This document shows positions 1 to 13,600 of a stretch of DNA of 64,000 nucleotides, piece by piece; the first letter of the stretch is position 1; every line of letters starts with the position of its first letter. The notes beneath the pieces were generated by a model. It had not been told where the DNA came from. It made no database searches and worked only from the letters and a program-made list of their open reading frames with translations. Made by a program: the position numbers and the translations under genes. The stretch is taken from positions 1,661,008 to 1,725,007 of the forward strand of contig CAADRB010000032.1 in NCBI GenBank assembly GCA_900708905.1, given 5' to 3'. The DNA is from Hymenolepis diminuta (Eukaryota; Platyhelminthes; Cestoda; Cyclophyllidea; Hymenolepididae).

Positions 1-1607
1 GATTTCAAATCAAATTTACCAAGATTTATTTGAATAATTCGATATTTCGAATCTCTTCTATTTGTCTATCATGAGGTGAATGATAAAAGATTGAAAATTG
101 TTGACAGAAAATTTTCAATTTGAAATATTGCTAAACTAAATTGAAAGCGAATTACATGGTCAAGTTTTCACAAAGTAAACTATTTTTTACATTATGCTTG
201 TAAATAACGGTAATATAAATGGCATGTAGCGTGCATCTTGATTGCATCGTAGGTTTTTGTCAGATTGTTTTTGTAACTAGTACAATTACTTTGAGAACTG
301 TTAAATAAAATGAATAAATATATCGAGGAAAAATAAAATTACTAATTCATTGTTAACAACTCATCAGATTTCGAACATTTGTTAAAATGGGCTAACTTAC
401 AGGGTCATTGCCTTGCGTAATTTTGAAGTAAAGCTTACCTTTAAGGCTTTTATGTGTCTTTATTGAGTTCTGGGATTTGTGGCTATTTTGAGACTACTAT
501 AAGTAACTGCAGGAACCTAATGTCCGGTTAATTTACAGAGAAGAGCGTATCAAATTAATATTAAATAAAATAAGATAATCAATCCCCCTTATCGCTGAAT
601 ATCTGATAGAAATTTGACGCATATTTGTTATATTTTCCCGGGATCCTCAATTACCACAGTTTTTTAATAAGCAACATATTATTCTTGTCAATGTGATGGC
701 CATGCCACTCCGACCAACATACCATTGGTGGAGTCGAAAACTGTGAAACTGTGTTTTGACATTCAGCGTCAATAAAAAGAAGGCAGTTCTTATATGCAAG
801 ATCTGTTGAAATAATAAATTGTCCTGAAGCAACTACGCTTATGTTTTGTCACTAAATTGGAGTAAACAAAAACAACATTTAGCAGGCACCTGGAACATAG
901 CGACAGTAACTGGACTTTCTAATTTTACAAGATTTTTGCAGAAGAAGCGCTCCTAATCTAATTAAAATTGTTGGTTCGATAAATAAATAGTGATGATTTC
1001 ATCAACAGAAGTTCACTTATTATTGTTTTTGGAAATTCCAGTTCAATGCATTTTGACCTCATTAAAGCATGCTTCAGATAAGTAATATTATAGGAGATAA
1101 CCTAATTATAACAAGATTTATTATCATATTTTAGGCACCAGATGAACTGAATAAAGATGTTTTGATTCCGCAGAGGATGAAAATATAGGTCAAAACAATG
1201 GAGCATTTTATTTGCATGATTAGGATAGCAGTTCTAAATGAAGCAAAATTGTCAAAATCTTTGGGAGTAAAAGATTAGAATATATAGGCTTGGAGTGCCA
1301 GGAGTATACTGGGAAAATAAAATATCTAAATAAAATTTTCAAATAATCATGAAATTGATCAACTGCTCTTTGAAACCTTTATTATATGACAATATTTCAA
1401 AGTGGTGGATCAAATTAAATAAACTATTTTAATTTTAATTAGAATAAATTTGTATAATAAGTTTATAAATTAAAATAACCTTATAAAGCAGTTATTATTG
1501 ACACTCTTTTTACTGCCAGATAGAGCGCTATAAGTTAACCAATTTTCAAGGTTATTATAAACGCAGATTTTTGATTCTGATTTCATCCGTAATGTGTTCC
1601 GTCTAAA
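1..1607. other. Upstream AT-rich region, no gene recognised
   Basis: AT-rich non-coding sequence upstream of the first exon. No ORF here resembles a protein family and no tRNA or rRNA is visible. It should contain the promoter and 5' UTR if exon 1 is the true first coding exon. A TATA-like stretch lies near 1552-1561 and another (TATAAG) near 1530. Neither can be assigned without a mapped transcript start, and an additional 5' non-coding exon or a trans-spliced leader is possible. Confidence 0.5.
1552..1561 (+). promoter_or_regulatory. Possible TATA-like element before exon 1
   Basis: TTATTATAAA lies about 50 bases upstream of the proposed start codon at 1608. In AT-rich DNA such matches occur by chance, so this is only a candidate. 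Confidence 0.15.
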
Positions 1608-1653
1608 ATGTCCCAATTGTTGGAATATATTTTCATTTTGTCCCTACTCTTTG
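1608..1653 (+). CDS. egfr: EGFR exon 1: start codon and signal peptide
   Basis: ATG with A at -3 opens a short exon encoding 15 residues, M-S-Q-L-L-E-Y followed by a hydrophobic run (IFILSLLF), typical of a signal-peptide core. It ends in phase 1 before donor G|GTAAAT. Its single last base joins exon 2 to make GTA (Val), the phase exon 2 requires. The hydrophobic core, the matching phase and the short 117-base intron support it. The first Cys of L1 follows almost at once, so the signal is short. A different upstream first exon cannot be excluded. Confidence 0.65.
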
Positions 1654-4600
1654 GTAAATATTCATTATTCATAATGTTTTAGGGACCCTTTATGCATTTA
1701 AATTCTCTCTCGCGCCGGAATATCAAAATATAAAATGTACTGCCAATTTGTATTACTAATTTACGTTTAGTATGTCGAAGTCCAATTACAAATTGCAGCA
1801 ATCCATTAAGTTCCAAAAATATGGTCTTATATTATGAAAAACTTTATTCACAATGCACTCATATCATTGGCAATCTTGTGCTATGCTACATAAAGCGTCT
1901 AGAAAATGGAAGTGATCCCGATCTTTCATTCTTAAGTTCTATTCGGGAGGTTTCAGGCTACGTTTTTATATCTGATAATGATGTGAAACGGATTCCACTA
2001 ACCTCTCTACGGATTATTCGAGGTCGTGTTCCTTATCATTATGAAGGAAAGGGTGATATATCCTTATACATCGCTCGAAATGCCAAATCCCTCGACTATG
2101 GATTGGAAATTTTGGATTTACGAAATCTCACGGGTGCGTTTTATGCATTTTAAAATAATATACTGCTACGTTTTTTATCTCTGAGTTTAGTTTTAATCAA
2201 ATATAACAAATTTTTACATCATTTTAACATTAAAAAATATTAATTTCTCTCACTTTGTTCATTGTTTTGAATTTACATCTCATGTATCTTGTTTTTAGCA
2301 CTGTTTACGTTGTATATCAATGGTAATAATAATGATATGATATATTTTTTGGAAATATTAAGCTTAACTATCACCATATATGATGACCTCAAATAAGATT
2401 GACACTTTGTCGAGATGGTAGGTCAGAATGCTTAAATATTTCGGCTCTTTTGGTTATGAGACTCTCGATATCTTTCAAGTTATCTCATCCGCTTTTTCTT
2501 ATACTTAATGTAAAAATGTTTCTAACCACACTAGAGGATAAATATGTGTGTCCTAATAAGCAGAGATTTCTTGCAGTCTGTAATATTGTCTTTTTATTCA
2601 TCTGCAGTGATCCAGCAGCACAATGTGATCTTCTGGGATAACCCATTTCTCTGCCATTTTCAATTCACAGTGGATATCAACAGTCTTTTCGCCAATCCTT
2701 CCAAGCAGAGACGTATTCTAGTGAGCAAAAATGATACAATCTCATCATACGGTTGTGATTATGGTAAGTACAATCTGCATGTAATATTTGTCTATTCATG
2801 TTTTATTTCTGTCACCTCTTGGCTCCATGTGAGGCTGTTTGTTCTTTGCGAATGCTCACTTTCACACTTTGTTCTGCTATACACTACTCTTAGATGGCAA
2901 TTCTACAGCGCGTCGTAAGTTAGCCTGCCCGCTGCTTACCTCTCTCCCTCTCCCCATCTTTGAGCACTTTTGATAATGAGTGCATTCTCAATTATTATTG
3001 CGTTGCCTTGGTGTGTCTGTTAGTAGATCGGTTGGCAGAAACACAATCACATGCTCTCTAGCACATATACACACGTCTGCTTTCCTTTACATCTGAAAAG
3101 AATTAGCAACAATATGCATGCTTGCTATGACTCCATAGTAGATGGAATGGTGTTTTAGCTCGTAGTGCTTTGCGATATTGCATCTTTTTCGTGTTCATTG
3201 GTTATATGGTGGGGCTTGTAACAGACCATACGGGAATATTATTGGTCTAACCTGACGCGGGTATTCAAGTCTCGATTTTTCGTCTAAAAATTTCGAGATT
3301 TATATTTTAACACAGATACAATGCCAATCTTGAAAGCATTAATTCAAGAAATGCATTATATTTTATCATGCATGACTTATAATTTCATAAAAGTTGAATA
3401 ATGCATGCAAATATGTGCCTTAAAAACGGTTACTGCTTTGCAGCAAACATTTATATTATTATTTTATACGTTTTAAATGATAAAATTCCTTCTAAATGTT
3501 GACAATTAACGCAAACACTTTCCCAGAGATTTTCCATTTCCAAGTTTGTCAAGTCCTGTGAAATTAGCATACATACATGCATACAAGTTTGCTGTTCATT
3601 TCTTATTAATTTGTTGTTTGTTTATCTCAATTCAACACCAGACATCTTATGAAATATCTACCAAGTCCTTTTCAATCGGACGTAATTTGGGTTGCCGCAT
3701 GTTTGTCCAGCTCGGTCAATTAATGTTTAAGCACATATAACTTTACGGCAAAAAACTTCCCAGGGATGAAATTGTAAACCAATATAGAAAACATCGTGGA
3801 CCTGTGAAGTCTCCTAAAAGTTTTTGGCAGCAGAATAGATTTATTTAATCTTGGGTATGAGTCATCGTGCTTACATTTAATTACGCATAGGCCCATAGAT
3901 CTCCTTAACTTGTTCAGTCTTTTATCTTAATAAAAGGACCATTAACCGAAAGCTTTTTTCTCAAAATGATATTGAAAAAATCCGTTACAATTTATTTCAC
4001 ATTTTTCTTCCAAGAACAGGTTGTTCTTTTCAAATTTGAACTCAGGTCTGTGATTTTTACTTTGATTTCACTAAATGCAAACTGTAAATGCAAAACAAAC
4101 TGTTGCAAGCAATACAATTAAAAATAAAAATTCCAATCGGTTTAATTCAGTCTATAGCGTAGATCCTGTCTCTGAGGGTTTCAAGTTGCTTGTGTGGTAA
4201 AGATTGCCTCTATTTCTTTCACGTGTTCAGGCTAGAGAAATAAAAAACTCTCACGTGTCATCCATCTATGTAGACAGTGAAAAGGTCTCGCACGAACCTC
4301 GATTTGAAAAGTCTATCTCATTAGTATTCCCTATTTCCCTATTATGACTCAGACACTGCATCCTAGCGTTAGCGTCAGTCATTTGCAAGAATTGCATTTA
4401 GATAATTTGGAGGGCGCTGCTGTAAATCATCCGGTGTCGACGACTGTGTAGGTGGCGGTGTCTATCCACGTGGTCTTAAACCGAACCGCAATTTTTTGCT
4501 GTTTGCTTCGGAAGTGCTATTCTGATTTGCATTTACTATTATTATCCAAGACCAAGTAAACAAATTTTACAACTTTTAATCTTCTAAATATGTCTGAATA

Positions 4601-7600
4601 AAAACGTAACTCTTTTTTTAAAAAAAGGGGGAATAAGGAATAAGTGAGAATCAGAGAATCAAGGTGTTCCTACTTTATCTGACCATTAGAATCATCAGGT
4701 TGCCTGATTTCTCAATATTAATTTTGAGGATAAACTCAACTCATTGTCATCTTCCTCACATGAAAACCCGGACTATATAGCGTATATGATTTCTTATCGC
4801 TTCATTTATTGTTTCATTCATCTACCTGTTGGTAGACAACTTTTGGGTTTGTGGAAATCGAACCTCACTTTCATTTATTTTCTATTTTATTCCTACATTC
4901 TTCTTTTATGGAACTATTTGTATTCATTAATATTCCCCTATTAATTGGTAGTTTAAATACATTCCTTGAAATATTTACACTTTAAGAGGCTGAGCGTTGT
5001 TAATGTTATTTTAAGTCATCAACATTTGAATTGAACCTTTCAATAGTAACGTATAGATTAAATATAGTAAGTCGTCCTCTGATTCTGTGGTCAGTAAAAT
5101 TTCCTTACTCAGCAGTGCTTTTCTTATTTTTCGGTTCCATTTTGAAGGATTTACACTCATGATTTCTTAGAAACATCTCCAGCACTTCGAAAAAATTTGT
5201 TTTCTAAACTCATCTTTAGTAAATATATAACACCCACGAGCACTTCTGTTAGAAACTACACATCTCGCCACGCCTTTATTTAATTAAATTGATCAGTCAT
5301 CAAGATGTTCATTTAAATGAGCATCGAACTCGTCTACTCTGACTTGGCGAACTTGCACGTTGACCACTACGGTATCGGTGCCACTTGGCCATCCAAGATA
5401 AGTGATTTCGGATATACCTTGAGATATTTACGCATTATATACTTTGCGGCGCTTAACGGTTATTGAAGGCATATTTTTCCCGAAATCTTAAACCTAATTT
5501 GCATTCTCAGTCAGATTGGTTAAAAAATCTAGGTATTTGTTATTAGCATCTAATCTTTAATCTTCCTAAAAAACGTGATTTTCAGAAGAATTTATTTATT
5601 AAAATAAACTAATATTCCCCAATGACTGATCATTCTTCCACTTCTTTGTAAGCACTTTGTCTAAATGCCCGCGGTGTTAGAGATAAAAAGCATCCACCTT
5701 GGCGCAAATTAGGTTGACCTAATTTGGGGCGCAAGCAGATGATTAGACCAATTCCTCTCCCTCTTGTTATTTCCTTTGCCAGTTAATCCTTGTATTAATT
5801 TGAAGAAGTATGTAATATCTCCCCTTGTTGCGCCTGCAAACTGTCTTGATATTGACGCTTTCATGAACCTTTAAATCTGTGGAAATATTTGGTAGTTTAA
5901 TACTTGATGCGAAAACTGTACTTTATAAGTTCCCCCATATGCGCGAAATGGGTGGCTTGATGGCCTGGTCGTCATGTTATCAGAGGCAAATGACCCGGTG
6001 GTTATGTGCATGTCCAGAGAAATGCAAATCACCGGAACTCTCCCCTCTACCATCGCCTTGGGATTTCATTTTGGCCATATGCTATAGTGCGATAAAGCAT
6101 TTGGCACCGGTACATTTCAGTTTATCGTTATCGATGACATTTTTAATGAATCGATTGGTGGTTTCATTTTTGAGCTCATTTTATTAAAAAAAGATTAAAT
6201 AAGAAAAATATGATCTAAAAAATAATATTATTAATTTCAAATGGCCTTTTATCTCTGAGAGGATATTTTCTTTCTACAATGTTCAAAAGGCTTAATACTA
6301 CATAAAGGTATTGTAGGTTCGCGTCAGCTGTTTCTCTCTTCATTATCCTTGAAATTAAATTTAGCAAAACAAGGTTGTGTATTTTCTCGGATGCACTAAA
6401 TGTATTTCACCTAATTTCTGGCCTATTTTCAATCGACTAGGTTGAATGGAGATTCTGTTTTTGTCTGAGATTTTGACATTTATTTCTCTTAATTCAGGGG
6501 GCTTTGTTCAGAAGTCCTCCTTCTGATTATTTAAGATGGGACTGAAGGCGCATAGATTTCGAAATCAGAACTCCAGGTAGAAGAATACCGAATTAATTTT
6601 GGCTGGGGTAATATTTGGTTACATTGGTTAGCTTATTCTTTTCTAATAGTCATTTAATTTTTTGGGAAAGAGGAACTGAAGCCATCCTTTCCTTCCTCAC
6701 TAATTTTTCCCAATCAAATCTTTGTGTAATGTTACCTTTGATAATCTTGAAGGCAGAACTTCCTAAGGTCATTCTCTGGTAAAACTCTTCGGACTGCATG
6801 GCTCTGAGAGAGCATAGTATTTGGATGAGCGATCTGAAATTCATTGTATTTTGTGAAAGAACTCTAAGCTTAAGATACGATTTATATTATATCGCCTTTT
6901 TCATTCATGTTTCACATCGAATTCTAATTTCTACAGTTGCAGTGATAAATTTATTGCATGGCATATTTAACCTTTTCGACTTCATTCAACTGCGAACGAA
7001 CCGGATAGACAAGGAAAGATTCCATTGTATCCAGGGGTCAGATTTTTAAAAATGTTGTAAAACAGTTTCGTTATTGTCTTTTAAAATTAAGTCAGTAAGC
7101 ATATTTTCTACACATATTGTATGAAACTTGAATTTTAAACAATTATATAAGCGGGTTTTCTGCATTAGTTTTACGCTTAACAAGTTTGCGGTTTTTAATA
7201 TCCAAAATATCCCTGTATCTAATGTCACTTGAAATATTTCAACCCGATTCTGGAATAACAGTGTGATAAATGGGTCATATTTCATTAACGCAGTTATAGT
7301 TAGTGGAAAATTAACAATATAAAAGTTTTTTGAAAGATAACAATAGGTGCCAGCATCTGAAATAATAACTCCTGAACGTATTTGAAAAAACGTTTTTTAT
7401 CACTCATCTTTATGCGCCCTAAACCCCAGGGAGAAGCTAGAATTATGTCACTCCCTTTATTAGCTAGGCTTAACCACTGCAGTTGAGCATTCAACTCGCT
7501 TGATGTGCACTGGCGGGCATCGAACTCGTGTCCTCTGTCTTGGTAGAAGAACATGCTAGTTGCTACGCTGATACTTTTTCATTCATCATAGTAATATATA

Positions 7601-10600
7601 AAAACATTAGTATATGAAATATTGAGTTTTGTGTAAACAGATGCTTTTAAATGCAACTGCTATGTATTTGGTTTCATTTACTGCTTCATTTATACTTCGT
7701 TTTTTTCCTATGACTTGCGTTCGCACTATTTCGCTTTAGGGTTGGATTAAAACGCCTTGATTGAAACGGTGTCTTTTATATAGCCCTGGGAAAATCAATT
7801 AAGGATTCGATCATATTTTTTCATGCCCAAAATTTTGTCGATCAGCAATTGGCTATGAGTAGATTAATCTATCTAGCCCTCTTTTCAGAAACCACAATTT
7901 GCAAACAGAGAGTCTCACTGAGCGAGGGAATAAACAGGTTTTTGATAAATAGAATCACAATTCGCCTTTAAACCACACTGAGTAGTCGTATGCCAGAGAA
8001 TTTTTGTTGGTGCTTAGCTAAATAATTCAAACATTTAGAGACCACCTATTTGACACTTAAAGAGGCTTCAAAAGTAATTTTTTCCAACCGAAGAAGAGAA
8101 TTGAAAGATGCGTGGAATTTATATTGGCAACCAGGATACTATAGACTTATATCCTTCTGTTTCAATGTTTTTTGTACTATCTTTCAGTGAACTACGATCA
8201 GTAATGCTGTCGAATATTTAGAAATGGAGTTGTTTGTTTGTTTGTTCGTTTAAAATGCTATCGAAGATTAGAAACACAAACTGTTCGTTTATAAAACTGA
8301 CGAAATCGGACAAGTGAATGCAGAGATTTGAGATTGTGAAATGATAGGATTTTGGTTATTTGATATGAGGATTACTTCTTGTAGATTACTTAGTTGCTGT
8401 TTCTTTTATCTTTAGGCATTCTTTAACGTTATTCTCAAGGTCTCTTCAAAATTTAATAGACCTTTCCTAGAAAATCTCTAAGAGGCAGTTTTGTAACAAT
8501 CTTAATATGCCAGGCTTAAGACTGACATTCTAATGGATGACGATAAAACCAAACTTTTTATACGATAGGGAACACCCAGAAATGTGATGCATGAAGTCAT
8601 TAGAGTTTGAGAAATGTATTGTGGTGACCACCCTTATAGTTTTAATCACTTTTGAACGGACAACTTAACAAGGAGTATTTTTAGCCCCTATTCGCAAGCC
8701 AACCCTCGCTTATTATTACAGGGACCACTGACTGGAAATTCTCAGCTTCTGGTCAAACCAAAAATAGAATGGATCATTTTTCCCTCATCTCTGAACTCCC
8801 CTTAAGCAATACTTCCGCAAAGGGATGGTTAGTTTAATGACAGATGGTGACAAAGTGCATTCTTTAAGCTGAATTTGTACTTTTGAAGCTGTTGAAAACA
8901 AAATTAAATCAAATATATTCTTAACTAAACTTTAAATATCTCTTCCTGTTGTTTAAATTAACGAATGTTCCTAATATTCCATTTTATATTCTTAGCTTCC
9001 AGATCATCCTTATTACTAGCTTTTTATAGTCAATAACTTTTCATTCCTTTTTATGTTTAATCTAAATAATGCATTAATTTTATTCATTTTCCTTATTTAA
9101 TAATGAATTAGTGTATCGAAGCTATTTTTCACCAGAAACGGTTACCTTGCTTCTATTTGGCCCAGGATTTCGGTCTGAACACTGTATTTTTCAAATATAA
9201 AATGAACGATCCCACTTATACAAGCAAAATACTTTTTCACAATAATTTCTCCTAACAGGTTTAGTGTTTTATTAATGATTTACATATCGATATTCCCGTA
9301 CTATAATTATAGCATTCTTTATTTATATGCTGGTATCAATTTTCTTTTTCTGAAATTACAAATTCAGGAACCTTTTATTAAAAGAAAACTAACCCTTGTT
9401 CCCAAGTTAAGACGTGTAAGCTGATTAGAGCAGCTCAAAGTTTTTATTGTCGTTCTCTAATACGCCATTACTTGGTTGATAAACGGCACTTTCTTAGCGA
9501 TATTTTCTTTCTCTCTGTGTTGTGAATCACCCTGTTAGAGAATTTAATGCGGCCAGGTGCTCAGTCCACATATCAGATGACTCGATAGATATGGGGGAGG
9601 GATTCGGATAGGAGTCCACCAGTACACAAAGAAGACTCAAATGTGCACGTGAAGACTGGTATCCTGTGCGTCAAACTTCACTTTATCTGTTCTCACTCGG
9701 TGACCCCTTTAGACTACGTGTTCTATATACACAACAGTGAGTCGCTGTCCACGCATGCGGCAAGCCGCATGCTTTCATTTATGGTCTAAACAATGGTTCT
9801 CGTTTCTCATTATTAATGACACTGAAAAAAAGAAACGTTTTCAATTTGCATTATCGACTGAGTAGGTGGCTGAAATAATTTAAGCCGACTTGAGTAGAGA
9901 GATGGTATACTTAAGAAGATCTACCGTTAATTACTGAAATGAGTTCTAATTGGCAATCAATCACGCACAATCTGGGGTTCAGATTAATGAAATCGTAAAC
10001 AGATTTGGACATTTTACAAGAGTCGACCTTCCGTTTTCGGCCTTATGCAAGAATAGAAATAATTATGCATATCGGCTCATTTACTGGTATAGACATGAAG
10101 CTATCTAGCAAAAACACACTTAAGTTGCAATTCTTGGATAGAAATCTTCATTGTTTTAAATTGCTTCTTTCACCCATTTCATCTTGAAAGAGAAGGCTTT
10201 TTCATAATACATTTTTCAAAGACTTTTTTTCGAATATCTATACTGTCTTCAACACCACTTATACTTTGGTAAAACAGGACGCCATAAAATATGTGCAATA
10301 AATGTTAGGTTTAGATATGAGGGAGTTAAGTCAGATTTAAGTAGTATATACATACGTACAATTCATCTCATCATGTGCTTATCCTTGTGATTCCATACTA
10401 CTTTTTGCTTTCATTCTGCACGAAGTCTGCTTTGCCCAATATTTGAAAATGATTATAATGACGAAGTGAATTTAAAGAGTGTTTGATCGGAAGAATGGTA
10501 TTGATTGTGCACTCAAATTCACGAAAATTTGGTCACTTCTGGTAGCGGAGAATATGCAATATTCAGGCACTAATTATTAGCATTTCCTATATTTATTAAT

Positions 10601-13600
10601 GTTAAAATAATTTGTCTTTCAGAGAAGACGCATTGCCATAAAGAATGCACATCTGGCCATTGCTGGGGTCCTGACGCAGATCAATGCCAAATGAGTGAGT
10701 GCAAATCTTCTCTTTTTTTAAATATTGCCCTGGTTTCATTTCATGATGGAGCTTTTCACTTGTAACTGATAACAGAGGGTGTAGTGGTCAATGTACCCCG
10801 TCTGTTATGTCGGAGGCCATGAAATCAATACCCGTTCAGTAATGTGAATGGATAATCACAATGGTTAGTTCTTGTCAATAACGGTGGTGATAAACTCGGT
10901 TTCCCATGAGTGACTTTTTCCGAGTCAAGTACTATTGGCACTTTCAATAAAGACACAGAAAGATTAATAGAAGGAATTTGTTTAGGACTTTGAGTTGCAG
11001 TACACGTTTAATAAAAGAAACAGCGCTTATTATAGTTTAGGAAATAGCATTTGGAGACTTCGAAATTTCACTAGTCTATCGCGCTTCACTCTCGTACAGG
11101 TTTTCTCGTTCGACTTGTTCTGTATTTACTAAAACGGGTATAGATCTCTTTTAATCCCTCGCATTTTCAGGCCTCTGAAAACAGTTGAAGGTTCTCATTG
11201 ATGAAGGACCTTACACTATCTGACGACTAATTTATGATACATCACTCGCCATATTTCTTTGGCACATTTCTTCGCCTAATTTACCTGAACTTGGCCTAAA
11301 TATGAAAGGTGACTGGGAGATCGGAAAATTCTTTAAGTAGAGATTGAAATATAGAAAAGAAATACATTTTAGAAGTTGAATACAGATTTTTACTTTGTAT
11401 AATCCATGTCATTTGAAATCATATTCTTAAAGGAATGTATGGAACGAAAACTGCCTTTTTGTTTGACTATTCCAGATATGTATGATGTTGAAATTTTTAC
11501 CAGAGCGATTCACAATTGGTTTCCATTATAATATAATAAAGTTACGATATTAAATTTATTACAAACTTGAAGTATCTTCTATTGATCAACTAAAATAGCC
11601 GGGCTTATATTATGAATCAGAAATGGAATACTTTTAGGTTGATCTCATTGAAATTCTCTAATGCAGATTAAGCTCTTTCATATTTGTTTACCAATCTGGT
11701 GTTACCTTGAACCTAATTTAATCTGCTCCAAACAGCTATACTCTTCACTAAGACTGAAAAATTAAATCTCTTATAGGAGCTTCCTCTACCATACGCTTTG
11801 GGGTATATTTCTGTCATTGAGCCTAGCAGTATGCAGAAGCGTGTAGACCTGTGCTAGTTAATCAAATCCAATAGAATATAGCAACGGAGACTTTAAATTT
11901 GAAAGAGACCGATGCTGGATGGGGGGAAAATGTGTTGTGGCTCCTCCCAACTATACAAAACAAGAATGAAACAAAGTAGACGACATAGCAGTTTATTAGA
12001 CAAAACAGAGAGGTAATAACCTTGTCACCAGTGTGTATAAAAGCGATTCAATGGGTAGTAAAGCTTACAAGGTAGGCACCTAAAGTCCGGGGGACAAGTG
12101 ATATACGCAACTATGTTAAGAAGGCCGTAAACTTATTTTAAAAAATCGTTAAGCAAATCACTACAAAAATAACGTGTATATGAATAAAGTTATTACACGA
12201 GATTGACTAGCCAAATCTGCTCTAAATTATTCATTTTTCATAAAAGCTAGATTTATTTTTATTACATCCCATTTATTATCTGGTAAGATTAAATCTCGTG
12301 TCAAATCCGACATAGCGTAGGAGAGATTAATGCAGTTGACACCTTATTTACCTTCTAGAAAGCAATTATTATTTAAACTTCTTTTTCCATTAGTGACTTT
12401 TTTTCTATTTTTAATAACCAAATTAACAAAGTCCGTCAAAAGGGATGCACTATTGCGTGGTTGTGCGTCGTATGATTAGTTGACATTTGCTTCAAGACTA
12501 CTGCGTCCCAGCTATTACATTTCAATCGACCTCTTCCAAGTCTATTTATAATTTAGCTTTATTAAAATATCCTTCGTCAGTTCAACAGATGGCTTTTTAC
12601 AATTCTTCTACCACTTGAAGTAAGTGAGCATTCAAATGTGTTTTATTTTTTAATGTCATATAGGCTAATATATTTAGACCAATTTAATTGCAATGAAGCT
12701 TTGTTGGCACGATCATAGCCGAAATTAAATCGGGTGAAATGGAAAAGCAATAAAAATTGAAACTCTGTCGGAAATCGATTGCTTTCAGAACTGATTTGAG
12801 AAGCTTATCATCATTATTCATAGCTGTGAAAGAAAATTTGGAAGATTTATTCATGAAAAAGTGTCGGTGTACGCGAAATATAAAAAAACCCAGTATGATG
12901 GGGATATGAGTATACAATGAAGTCAGTATATCAAGAGTTTTATTCTATTCGAATTCTAGAAGAATTGGATTTTTAATAAGTAGTATAATTTTAAGATTAT
13001 AAAACGGAATTTCTGTAATTTCACCCTTGAATTTCTAGATGAGTTCATATCCGCGATATTTAGACCTTGTTGGGCAGTTGACTTACTAGAATGGTTGGTC
13101 ATGGTTTGATAAAGTTACATCATCTTACAGCCGTGAGCCGACCGGGGGAGACTAACAAAAATATTTAAGGCGCAGCAAAGCTCGCAGGAGCTCACCCAAG
13201 TTGAACTCAAATTTTATAATATTCAGTTTGATTAAAAATCATTATTATCCTAATGCTATTCCGAATATAGCGGAATAATAATGGTCAGTTTAAACAAGCC
13301 GGGTCCTTTACCAAAAGTATCTTAGATGTGTAATATGAATTCGTTTTATTCATGTTTGAATGTAACTTTTCGTATCTTTTTTAACTAGAATGACAAATAT
13401 TGAATGAATCAGAGGAATATTTAATAAAATCTTTTCTTTCACTTTGACAAATGTGAATCTGAAAGTAAAAAAACGTTCTTTTTTGCAAAGATAAAACTAT
13501 CGTCTTTCTGTTTATAAAAATAGCTAATGAATGCACACACATTATTTCCTTTGTTTGAGCTTTGTGTTCTTGTTGAAATGTGATTTTAATCCGATAACAA

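Larger units (their letters stand above)
2764..10622 (+). other. Intron 3 (about 7.9 kb)
   Basis: Large intron starting GTAAGT. It holds two minus-strand SINE-like fragments (about 5320-5395 and 7410-7575), a TTTG microsatellite (8231-8251) and a somewhat GC-richer block (9540-9790) with a perfect short palindrome. A block near 5890-6130 is less AT-rich than its surroundings and encodes nothing I recognise. No internal exon was found, and the exon 3 to exon 4 join is continuous with the family. Confidence 0.8.

Noticed and set aside
1821..2153. ATG at 1821 as the start of the protein
   Set aside because: The frame is open upstream to a good acceptor at 1769-1770 and encodes the expected VC start of L1, and a signal-peptide exon precedes it in matching phase.
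5879..6187. Overlapping ORFs on both strands as genes
   Set aside because: No start context, splice continuity or recognisable domain. Left as an unassigned intron block.
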